From an uncultured Actinomyces sp. (GTDB lineage Bacteria > Actinomycetota > Actinomycetes > Actinomycetales > Actinomycetaceae): a stretch of DNA of 6,197 bases. Made by a program: the position numbers and the translations under genes. The notes under the pieces were generated by a model. The model was not told the origin of the DNA. It did not search any database and saw only the letters and a program-made list of their open reading frames with translations. This document shows, in pieces, positions 1-5,226 of the stretch; within the stretch, counting starts at the first letter, position 1; each line of letters starts with the position of its first letter. The stretch is from NCBI GenBank assembly GCA_937926195.1, contig CALEXZ010000142.1:1-6197 (forward strand), written 5' to 3'.

Positions 1-352
1 CGAGGCCCACGCCGAGGAGGACAAGAAGCGCCGCGAGGACGCCGAGACCCGCAACGCCGCCGAGCAGCAGGCCTACTCCATCGACAAGCTCCTCAAGGAC
101 AACAAGGACAAGCTCCCCGAGGACGTCTCCAGCGAGGTCCAGGGCGCCGTCGACGAGCTGAAGAAGGCCCTTGAGGGCGACTCCATGGACGAGGTCCGCA
201 CCGCCCAGGAGAGGCTCAGCACCGTCGCCCAGAAGATCGGCGAGGCCCTGTACGCCCAGGAGCAGGCCGCTGCCGCCTCCGCCGCCTCCGAGGCTCCCGC
301 CGACGACGACATCGTCGACGCGGAGATCGTCGACGACGAGGAGAGCAAGTGA
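1..352 (+). CDS. dnaK: Molecular chaperone DnaK (Hsp70), C-terminal part only
   Basis: Partial gene: the 5' end is outside the window, and the reading frame begins at base 2 and stops with TGA at 350-352, giving 116 residues. They correspond to the end of the substrate-binding region, namely the helical lid (charged helices with AEEDKKRREDAETRNAAEQQ, then a helix bundle through KIGEALYAQEQ) and a disordered Ala-rich and acidic tail ending DDDIVDAEIVDDEESK. A lid of this type followed by a VDAEIVDDE-like end is typical of bacterial DnaK. Family knowledge: cytoplasmic ATP-driven chaperone that works with DnaJ (delivers substrate, triggers ATP hydrolysis) and GrpE (nucleotide exchange). In actinomycetes DnaK also acts with HspR as co-repressor. 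The identity is supported independently by the three genes downstream. ATPase and beta-sandwich domains cannot be judged here. Confidence 0.96.
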   Translation, partial: EAHAEEDKKRREDAETRNAAEQQAYSIDKLLKDNKDKLPEDVSSEVQGAVDELKKALEGDSMDEVRTAQERLSTVAQKIGEALYAQEQAAAASAASEAPADDDIVDAEIVDDEESK

Positions 353-975
353 GCACGCCCGAGGTGCCCGGCCAGGACGAGCCGATCGACCCGGCCCTCG
401 CCGAGGCCGTCGAGGCCGCCTTCGACGGCGTCGAGCACAGTGAGCTCGACGCCGCCGGGGCGGCGCCCGCCGAGGGCGTCGAGACCGGTGAGGGCGAGGC
501 CGCCGAGGCCTCCGAGCCCGACCCCCTGGCCGCCGCCCAGGCCGAGGCCGCACAGCTGACGGACGACCTCGCCCGCGCCCGCGCCGACCTGTACAACCTC
601 CAGCAGGAGTACCAGGGCTTCGTGCGCCGCTCGCGCGAGGCGGCCGCCGGCCACCGCGAGACCGGCCGCGCCAGCGTCGTCGAGGCGCTCATCCCCGTCC
701 TCGACGAGATCGCGCTGGCCGACCAGCACGGCGACCTCACCGGCCCCTTCGCCACCACGGCCACCAAGCTCGAGACGATCCTCGGCGAGAAGTTCGGCCT
801 CGTGCGCTTCGGGGAGGTCGGCGACCTCTTCGACCCGACGCTCCACGAGGCCCTCATGGCGACCGAGTCCGACGAGGTCAGCGAGCCGACCATCGCGCTG
901 GTCCTCCAGCCCGGCTACCGCCTGGGCGAGAAGGTCGTGCGCGCCGCCCGCGTCCAGGTCGCCAACCCCGCCTGA
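349..975 (+). CDS. grpE: Nucleotide exchange factor GrpE
   Basis: 208-residue cytoplasmic co-chaperone that releases ADP from DnaK. Residues 1-58 are acidic, Ala/Glu-rich and probably disordered. Residues about 60-118 form a long coiled coil (dimerisation stalk), and about 145-206 the beta-domain that touches the DnaK ATPase lobe. The GrpE signature is clear at the C-terminus: FDPTLHEALM (161-170), then LQPGYRLGEKVVRAARVQVA (186-205). The start is GTG at 349, inside a GTGA overlap with the dnaK stop, with a GAGGAG ribosome site at 338-343 and a 5-nt spacer, so translation is probably coupled to dnaK. No in-frame ATG would retain the N-terminal region. The usual positively charged NYRKR stretch of the stalk is replaced by a EYQGFVRRS version, a modest divergence. 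Length is normal for the family. Confidence 0.97.
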   Translation: MSTPEVPGQDEPIDPALAEAVEAAFDGVEHSELDAAGAAPAEGVETGEGEAAEASEPDPLAAAQAEAAQLTDDLARARADLYNLQQEYQGFVRRSREAAAGHRETGRASVVEALIPVLDEIALADQHGDLTGPFATTATKLETILGEKFGLVRFGEVGDLFDPTLHEALMATESDEVSEPTIALVLQPGYRLGEKVVRAARVQVANPA

Positions 976-978
976 GAG

Positions 979-1044
979 CAGCCGCCGTCGGGACCCCGGA
1001 CGGGTCCCGACGGCGGTGCCCTCCGTCGGCGAGCGCCGACGGGG
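979..1044 (+). promoter_or_regulatory. Two adjacent hairpins in the grpE-dnaJ gap, possible processing or attenuation site
   Basis: Starting 6 nt after the grpE stop there is a perfect 15-bp stem, CCGCCGTCGGGACCC (982-996) pairing with GGGTCCCGACGGCGG (1002-1016) around a 5-nt loop. Six bases later comes a second stem, CCGTCGGC (1023-1030) with GCCGACGG (1035-1042), loop of 4. Neither is followed by a T-run, so a classical intrinsic terminator is not supported. The same 7-mers (CCGTCGG and CCGACGG) occur in both hairpins, so arm two of the first can also pair with arm one of the second. Possible roles are partial termination, RNase processing or mRNA stabilisation that sets dnaK-grpE versus dnaJ-hspR levels. 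The structure is seen; the role is inference. Confidence 0.6.
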
Positions 1045-1106
1045 GAGAACACCCACAGACACACAGAAGGACACACCCACGAGCACGTCACGCAGGAGGT
1101 GGTGAC

Positions 1107-2108
1107 ATGGCCAGCCAGGACTGGATGCACAAGGACTTCTACGCCGTCCTCGGCGTCGCCAAGGACGCCGACTCCGACACCATCAAGAAGGCCTACCGCG
1201 CCCTCGCCAAGAAGTACCACCCGGACCGCAACCCCGACGACGCCGTCGCTGCGGAGAAGTTCAAGGAGGTCGGTGAGGCCTACGCGGTCCTGTCCGACGC
1301 CAAGGACCGCAAGCAGTACGACGCCATCCGCTCCATGGCGGGCGGCGGAGCCCGCTTCACCGCCGGTGGCGCGGGAGGCGGTGGCGGCTTCGAGGACATC
1401 TTCTCCATGTTCGGCACCGGCTCCGGCGCGGGCGCCCAGAACATCGACATCGACGACCTGCTGCGCCAGTTCGGCGGCCAGCCCAGCCCCACCCGCCGGG
1501 GCGGTCAGCCCGGCGGCTTCAGCTTCGGCTTCGGCGGCTTCGGCTCCCAGCCCGAGCCGCGCAAGGGGCCCGACGTCCTCACTGACGTGCGCCTGGGCTT
1601 CCGCCAGGCCGTCGAGGGCGACACCGTCGAGCTGACGGCCGACGGGCGCACCATCACCACGCGCATCCCGGCCGGTGTCCACGACGGCCAGCGGATCCGT
1701 CTGCGCGGCAAGGGCCGTGCGGGCCAGGCGGGTGGCGACAACGGGGACATGGTGGTCACGGTCCACGTCGACAAGCACCCCGTGTACTCCATCGACGGCA
1801 CGAACCTGCGCATGGACCTGCCCGTCACCCTCAAGGAGGCGGCCCTGGGCGCCACGGTCGAGGTCCCCCTGCTGGACGGCACGAGCACGCGCATGAAGAT
1901 CAAGCCAGGCACCCAGTCCGGCACGGTCATGCGGCTGCGCGGCAAGGGCGTCCCGCTGAGCAAGGGCGCCTCGGACCTGCTCGTCACGGTCCAGGTCGCG
2001 GTCCCGCGCAAGCTCTCGGCACAGGCGAAGGAGGCTCTGGAGGGCTTCGACGCCGCCATGGGTGACACGGATCCGCGTGCCGCCCTGCGTGAGGAGGCCG
2101 CGAGGTGA
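1107..2108 (+). CDS. dnaJ: J-domain co-chaperone DnaJ, zinc-finger-less (class B / CbpA-like) form
   Basis: 333-residue cytoplasmic Hsp40 that delivers clients to DnaK and stimulates its ATPase. Residues 10-74 are the J-domain, with the invariant HPD at 38-40 followed by the conserved KFKEVGEAYAVLSDAKDRKQYD helix region. Residues about 78-150 are a Gly/Phe-rich linker that includes an IDIDDLLRQFGG segment. Residues about 155-310 are the two C-terminal beta-barrel client-binding domains (IPAGVHDGQRIRLRGKG at 187-203; a second copy, IKPGTQSGTVMRLRGKG, at 265-281). The protein contains no cysteine at all, so the CxxCxGxG zinc repeats of canonical DnaJ are absent and the two barrels follow the linker directly. 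The start is ATG with an AGGAGGT ribosome site at 1094-1100 and 6-nt spacing. It lies third in the operon and overlaps hspR by 4 bases. Confidence 0.96.
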   Translation: MASQDWMHKDFYAVLGVAKDADSDTIKKAYRALAKKYHPDRNPDDAVAAEKFKEVGEAYAVLSDAKDRKQYDAIRSMAGGGARFTAGGAGGGGGFEDIFSMFGTGSGAGAQNIDIDDLLRQFGGQPSPTRRGGQPGGFSFGFGGFGSQPEPRKGPDVLTDVRLGFRQAVEGDTVELTADGRTITTRIPAGVHDGQRIRLRGKGRAGQAGGDNGDMVVTVHVDKHPVYSIDGTNLRMDLPVTLKEAALGATVEVPLLDGTSTRMKIKPGTQSGTVMRLRGKGVPLSKGASDLLVTVQVAVPRKLSAQAKEALEGFDAAMGDTDPRAALREEAAR

Positions 2109-2536
2109 GCCGTCGTCGTACCGGCCAGGGGCTGGCCTTCCTCGCGGAGGACGCGCAGGAGCGCGCGGTCTACGTCATCTCCGTGGCCGCGGACCTCGCG
2201 GGCATGCACCCCCAGACCCTGCGCCAGTACGACCGCCTCGGCCTGGTCTCCCCTGCCCGCACCTCCGGGCAGGGGCGGCGCTACTCGCACCGCGACGTCG
2301 AGCGCCTGCGCCGCGTCCAGGCTCTGAGCCAGGAGGGCGTCAACCTCGAGGGGATCCGCCGCGTCCTCGACCTGGAGCGCCAGGTCGAGGAGCTTGAGCG
2401 CGAGAACCGCCTGCTGCGGCTGCGTCAGGCGGCGGTCCAGCGGATCTTCGCGGCCGCCGCCGACGGCGAGGTGCAGGTCCTCGCCGCCGGCCGACGGCTC
2501 CCCGGGGCCTCGGGCCGCCCCGCCGCCCGGGCCTAG
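2105..2536 (+). CDS. hspR: HspR, MerR-family heat-shock repressor
   Basis: 143-residue cytoplasmic DNA-binding protein. Residues 22-90 match the HspR type of MerR winged helix-turn-helix: YVISVAADLAGMHPQTLRQY (23-42), DRLGLVSPARTSGQGRRYS (wing, 43-61), then RDVERLRRVQALSQEGVNLE. Residues about 86-108 (LDLERQVEELERENRLLRLR) form a dimerisation coiled coil. The last 35 residues are Ala/Gly/Arg-rich and probably flexible. In Streptomyces and mycobacteria HspR represses the dnaK operon, clpB and related genes by binding HAIR operators, with DnaK as co-repressor, so placement as last gene of the operon it controls fits autoregulation. The start is GTG in a GTGA overlap with the dnaJ stop, with GAGGAGG at 2091-2097 and a 7-nt spacer. 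No HAIR-like CTTGAGT-N7-ACTCAAG occurs in the intergenic DNA seen here. Confidence 0.96.
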   Translation: MSRRRTGQGLAFLAEDAQERAVYVISVAADLAGMHPQTLRQYDRLGLVSPARTSGQGRRYSHRDVERLRRVQALSQEGVNLEGIRRVLDLERQVEELERENRLLRLRQAAVQRIFAAAADGEVQVLAAGRRLPGASGRPAARA

Positions 2537-2540
2537 CCGC

Positions 2541-3773
2541 TCAGGGCTGCTGCTCCGGCTCCGCCTCCTCGCCGGGAATCTCCAAGACGGCCGTCATCCC
2601 GCCCGTGGGGTTCGCGCTCAGGCTCAGCTGGCCGCCGTGGGCGGTGGCCACCGCGGTGACGATGGCCAGGCCCAGGCCGTGCCCCGAGCCCCGGGTGCGT
2701 CCCCGGCCCTCGCCGCGCACGAAGGGCTCACGCAGGGACTCGACGCTCTCGGGCGGGACCTGGGCGCCGTCGTTACGGATCGTCAGCCGCACGCCGTCGG
2801 CCAGGTGGGCCATCCCCACCGTGATGCGCCCGCCGTCGGTGTTGTAGCGCACGGCGTTGCGCAGCAGGTTGGCCACGCTCTGACGCAGCAGCACCGGGTC
2901 ACCGGGCACCCGGGCAGGCAGCAGGTGGGTGGACAGCCTCAGCCCGCGCTCGGCGATCTGCGGGGCGACAAGCCCCAGGGCGTCACGGACCGTCGCCTCC
3001 ATGTCCACGTCCTCGCGGGCGAGCCTGCCCGACTGGGCGTCCGCCAGGTCCAGCAGGGCGTCGATCGTCTCCCGGTTGGAGCGGTTGGTCTCCAGCACCC
3101 GGCCCAGGACCCGGCGCAGGTCCTCGGCAGAGGCACCCGGGTCGGACAGCGCCACCTCGATCATGGTCTGGGTCGTCGCCAGGGGCGTGCGCAGCTCGTG
3201 CGAGGCGTTGGCGGCGAAGCGCCGGTGCACGGAGAAGGAGCGCTCCAAGGAGGCCAGCATGTGGTCGAAGGTGTCCGCCAGGTCGTGAATCTCGTCACGC
3301 GGCCCGGCCAGGGCCAGACGCTGGCTGAGGTCTCCCGAGGCGGCGCGCTTGGCGGCCGTGTTCATCGACGACAGCGGCCGCAGCATCCGCCCTGCCAGGA
3401 CCCAGCCCACGGTGCCCGAGAGCACGACGAGCAGAGCCAGTACGCCGACGGCTGAACGCATGATGGAGCCGAGCAGCTCGAAGAGGTTCGTGTCGACCTG
3501 GGTGGCCTCGGCGGTCTGCACGGTCGGCGCTACGGCAACATCTCCTACCGGTCCGCTGATCTCGATCCGCAGCGTGACGTAGCGGGTGTAGACGTAGACG
3601 AGGGCGATGAGCACCGCGCCGGCCGCCGTCACCAGACCGGAGTAGGTCAGCGTCAGGCGGGTGCGGATGCTCAGCCGCTTGGGGCGGCGCGAGCGCTCCT
3701 TCCTGCGCGGGTCTGCGGCGGCCCGCGCGGCCGCGCGCCGTCCGTCGTCGCCCGCCGCCTCCTGCCCGCTCAT
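2541..3773 (-). CDS. Sensor histidine kinase of a two-component system (HAMP type)
   Basis: 410 residues from the chosen ATG at 3773-3771, which overlaps the regulator stop as ATGA. An in-frame GTG at 3818 would add 15 residues but lies deep in the regulator gene. Layout: basic cytoplasmic N-terminus (1-39), membrane segment about 41-62, short extracytoplasmic loop of about 44 residues (63-106), second membrane segment about 107-128, HAMP linker about 129-182. The HisKA domain carries the phosphorylated His192 in the H-box FAANASHELRTPL. The HATPase domain has an N-box, NLLRNAVRYN (302-311), a DxG motif at 335 (NDGAQV) and the glycine box GSGHGLGLAIV (362-372). All catalytic motifs are present, so it should be active. 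Family knowledge: autophosphorylates and passes phosphate to the cognate OmpR-type regulator encoded just upstream. The small sensor loop suggests detection of a membrane or envelope signal rather than a large ligand, as in VanS/CutS-like actinobacterial kinases. The ligand is unknown. Confidence 0.94.
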   Translation of the reverse strand: MSGQEAAGDDGRRAAARAAADPRRKERSRRPKRLSIRTRLTLTYSGLVTAAGAVLIALVYVYTRYVTLRIEISGPVGDVAVAPTVQTAEATQVDTNLFELLGSIMRSAVGVLALLVVLSGTVGWVLAGRMLRPLSSMNTAAKRAASGDLSQRLALAGPRDEIHDLADTFDHMLASLERSFSVHRRFAANASHELRTPLATTQTMIEVALSDPGASAEDLRRVLGRVLETNRSNRETIDALLDLADAQSGRLAREDVDMEATVRDALGLVAPQIAERGLRLSTHLLPARVPGDPVLLRQSVANLLRNAVRYNTDGGRITVGMAHLADGVRLTIRNDGAQVPPESVESLREPFVRGEGRGRTRGSGHGLGLAIVTAVATAHGGQLSLSANPTGGMTAVLEIPGEEAEPEQQP

Positions 3774-4429
3774 GCGCTGAACCTGTAGCCCGCGCCGGGC
3801 ACCGTCTGGATGACCCACGGCTCACCGAGCTTGCGGCGCAGGTGGGAGATCGTCACCCGGGTGGAGTTGGTGAAGGGGTCCGCGTTGGCGTCCCACGCCT
3901 TCTCCAGGAGCGTCTCGGCGCTGAGGACCCCGCCCTCGGCCTCCATGAGGACCTGGAGGACCGCGAACTCCTTGGGGCTCAGGCGGATGAAGTGCCCGTC
4001 GCGGGTGACCTCCCGGCGGAAGGGGTCCAGGCGCACCCCGTGCGCCTCGATGACCGGGGTGCGTGCGGGCTGGCTGCGCCGCCCCAGGGCCCGCAGCCTG
4101 GCAACCAGCTCCGGGAACTCGAAGGGCTTGGTGAGGTAGTCGTCCGCCCCCAGCTCGAAACCGCCCACGCGTGCGTCCAGGGTCCGGGACGCGGTGAGCA
4201 TGAGGATGCGGACCTCGGGGTGCTCGTCGACCACCCGTCGGCAGACCTCGTCGCCGTGAATGAGAGGAAGATCACGGTCCAGGACGATGATGTCGTAGTC
4301 GTTGGTCGCCACCTGCTCCAGGGCGCTGGCCCCGTCGCCGACGACGTCCACCGCCATCGCCTCACGCCGCAGCCCCGTGGCGACGGCCTCGGCGAGGTAC
4401 TCCTCATCCTCCACGACGAGCACACGCAT
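3770..4429 (-). CDS. OmpR-family response regulator
   Basis: 219-residue cytoplasmic transcription factor. Receiver domain 1-118: acidic pocket EDEE (7-10), phosphoacceptor Asp51 in VLDRDLP, switch Thr79 in MLTAS, and Lys101 in LTKPFE. The C-terminal winged helix (about 125-219) includes LSPKEFAVLQVLMEAEGG, the recognition region STRVTISHLRRKLG, and the typical end VIQTVPGAGYRFSA. All phosphorylation residues are present. The start ATG at 4429-4427 has AAGGAG at 4443-4438 with an 8-nt spacer. It is the first gene of a two-gene operon, with the kinase start overlapping its stop, so the two are translationally coupled. It is divergent from the lipoprotein/adaptor locus across 247 bp, and regulators of this kind usually control such divergent neighbours. 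The target relationship is inference. Confidence 0.96.
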   Translation of the reverse strand: MRVLVVEDEEYLAEAVATGLRREAMAVDVVGDGASALEQVATNDYDIIVLDRDLPLIHGDEVCRRVVDEHPEVRILMLTASRTLDARVGGFELGADDYLTKPFEFPELVARLRALGRRSQPARTPVIEAHGVRLDPFRREVTRDGHFIRLSPKEFAVLQVLMEAEGGVLSAETLLEKAWDANADPFTNSTRVTISHLRRKLGEPWVIQTVPGAGYRFSA

Positions 4430-4454
4430 TGTCCTGTCTCCTTCGCTGTGGTCC

Positions 4455-4499
4455 CGGCTGGTCTCGCACCCACGGGCCGGTCCCGGTGCGCCCCAGCCG
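4455..4499. repeat. Nested inverted repeat upstream of the response regulator
   Basis: CGGCTGG (4455-4461) pairs with CCAGCCG (4493-4499). Inside it CGCACC (4465-4470) pairs with GGTGCG (4485-4490), and GGG (4474-4476) with CCC (4482-4484) around a 5-nt loop. Only small internal loops interrupt it, giving about 16 pairs in 45 nt. It ends 25 bp before the regulator start codon and 11 bp before its ribosome site on the - strand. It could be an RNA leader hairpin if the regulator promoter lies further upstream, or a dyad operator. High G+C raises the chance of fortuitous pairing. Confidence 0.45.
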
Positions 4500-4555
4500 A
4501 GGTGATGCCCCCTTGTCTACCCGCTTGCGGCCCGCCTTGTCGCCCGGCCCCGACG

Positions 4556-4583
4556 TCGACACCACGTGTTACGGCGACATAAG
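4556..4583 (+). promoter_or_regulatory. Candidate sigma-70-type promoter for the lipoprotein unit
   Basis: TCGACA at 4556-4561 (five of six matches to TTGACA) and CATAAG at 4578-4583 (four of six matches to TATAAT) are separated by 16 bp. The pair sits at the A+T-richer part of the intergenic region and would give a leader of roughly 85 nt before the ATG at 4677. It is a pattern match only; no transcription start is known. Confidence 0.35.
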
Positions 4584-4676
4584 CGAATCCTTGAACGCCC
4601 CGACAACACCGCCCCCGGTTGGCTGTGTCTCGACCGAAGGGGCACCGCCCCGACTCAGCCGAAAGGACCCTCTCCC

Positions 4677-5153
4677 ATGAAGACGAGCCTCAACACCCGG
4701 ATCATCACCCGCGCCGCCGCCCTGCTCACCTGCACCGCGTGCGCCGTCGGGCTCATGACCGGATGCTCCGGCTCCGAGACGGACGAGACCGCCCAGGCCT
4801 CCGCCTCCGCCTCCGCCACCAGCGCCGACGACTACCTGCTGCGGATGGCCCAGTGCATGCGTGACAAGGGCATCGACGTCTCCGACCCCGACGCCAACGG
4901 CAACATGCAGTTCCCCGAGAACGACGCCGCCTATGCGGCCGCCGAGGAGTGCCAGCAGATCGTCGGCCCCGCCCCGGGCACGGAGGACCTCTCCGACCCC
5001 AACGTGCAGCAGGACCTGGTGAGGGCCGCCCAGTGCCTTCGTGACGCCGGCTACGACGTCCCCGACCCGGAGGCCGACAAGGGCCTCCAGCTCAGCGGCG
5101 ACATCCCCCAGGACGTCATGAACCGCTGCTTCTCCGACCTCGGGGACAAGTGA
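4677..5153 (+). CDS. Small secreted lipoprotein with two Cys-containing repeats, function unknown
   Basis: 158 residues from ATG 4677, with AAAGGA at 4662-4667 and a 9-nt spacer. The N-terminus is a lipoprotein signal: basic residues (K2, R8, R12), hydrophobic core AAALLTCTACAVGL, lipobox-like LMTGC with the lipidated Cys30 (Met at -3 is less usual). A Ser/Ala linker (about 41-50) follows. The mature part has two copies of one unit: residues 51-95 with AQCMRDKGIDVSDPDANG, and residues 111-154 with AQCLRDAGYDVPDPEADKG. Each has two cysteines 31-32 residues apart (C60/C92 and C120/C151). CMRxxGxxxPDP repeats occur in many uncharacterised actinobacterial secreted proteins, often beside peptidoglycan-binding ABC-exporter adaptors, as here. 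It is likely anchored on the outer face of the membrane and may bind or present the exporter's substrate or act as a sensor accessory; that is inference. Confidence 0.88.
   Translation: MKTSLNTRIITRAAALLTCTACAVGLMTGCSGSETDETAQASASASATSADDYLLRMAQCMRDKGIDVSDPDANGNMQFPENDAAYAAAEECQQIVGPAPGTEDLSDPNVQQDLVRAAQCLRDAGYDVPDPEADKGLQLSGDIPQDVMNRCFSDLGDK
4797..4814 (+). repeat. GCCTCC hexamer, three tandem copies
   Basis: Three exact copies of GCCTCC encode Ala-Ser-Ala-Ser-Ala-Ser in the linker just after the lipid anchor. Gain or loss of a unit would keep the frame and only change linker length. Confidence 0.75.
4848..5078 (+). repeat. Internal duplication within the lipoprotein gene
   Basis: The 51-bp segments 4848-4898 and 5028-5078 lie exactly 180 bp apart and match at about 40 of 51 positions by hand alignment. 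They encode the AQC(M/L)RD-G--DV-DP core of the two protein repeats. Retained nucleotide similarity as well as protein similarity points to an intragenic duplication, although strong G+C bias and shared codon preference contribute. Confidence 0.75.
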
Positions 5154-5183
5154 CGCGAAAGCCCCCGCGCAACCGACGACGTA

Positions 5184-5201
5184 CGCGGCCCAGCGGCCGC
5201 G
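5184..5201 (+). other. Short hairpin between lipoprotein and adaptor genes
   Basis: CGCGGCC (5184-5190) and GGCCGCG (5195-5201) form a 7-bp stem with a CAGC loop, in the 73-bp gap between the two + strand genes. No T-run follows, so a full terminator is unlikely; it may shape or process a common mRNA. The adaptor's own ribosome site beyond it is weak (AGG at 5217-5219). Confidence 0.4.
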
Positions 5202-5226
5202 AGGACACACTGAGACAGGCACGTAC

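Larger units (their letters stand above)
4430..4676. promoter_or_regulatory. Divergent intergenic region between response regulator and lipoprotein gene
   Basis: 247 bp without a convincing gene and the longest non-coding stretch in the window. It should hold the promoters of both divergent units. The DNA nearest the regulator contains a long inverted repeat (4455-4499). The middle has two CCTTGTC copies at 4511-4517 and 4535-4541, 24 bp apart. An A+T-richer island at about 4566-4596 is the likeliest melting region. Reading the lipoprotein frame upstream to an ATG at 4566 would extend it by 37 residues, but those do not resemble a signal peptide and the ATG at 4677 fits better. Confidence 0.7.

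Noticed and set aside
982..1016. Intrinsic terminator after grpE
   Set aside because: The stem is strong but no T-run follows, and dnaJ-hspR downstream show no clear promoter of their own, so a full stop of transcription is not supported.
73..1086. Long open frame on the - strand opposite dnaK and grpE (337 codons)
   Set aside because: Shadow of high-G+C coding: repetitive low-complexity Gly/Leu/Val-rich translation, no domain, and it lies fully opposite two confidently identified genes.
915..1778. Long open frame on the - strand opposite dnaJ
   Set aside because: Same shadow effect; it crosses the grpE-dnaJ hairpins and has no recognisable motif.
2390..2402. CTTGAGCG in hspR, resembling half of a HAIR operator
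   Set aside because: Inside coding sequence and without the ACTCAAG partner at 7-nt spacing.
2394..3455. 353-codon + strand frame opposite the kinase gene
   Set aside because: Translation is Gly/Gln/His/Arg-rich noise; the opposite strand encodes all histidine kinase motifs in order.
4566..4676. Upstream ATG that would lengthen the lipoprotein by 37 residues
   Set aside because: It would bury the signal peptide inside the protein, and the added residues are not conserved-looking; the ATG at 4677 has a ribosome site and starts a proper lipoprotein signal.
5193..5200. GCGGCCGC palindrome as a protein-binding site
   Set aside because: An 8-bp G+C palindrome is expected by chance in such DNA and is part of the short hairpin already described.
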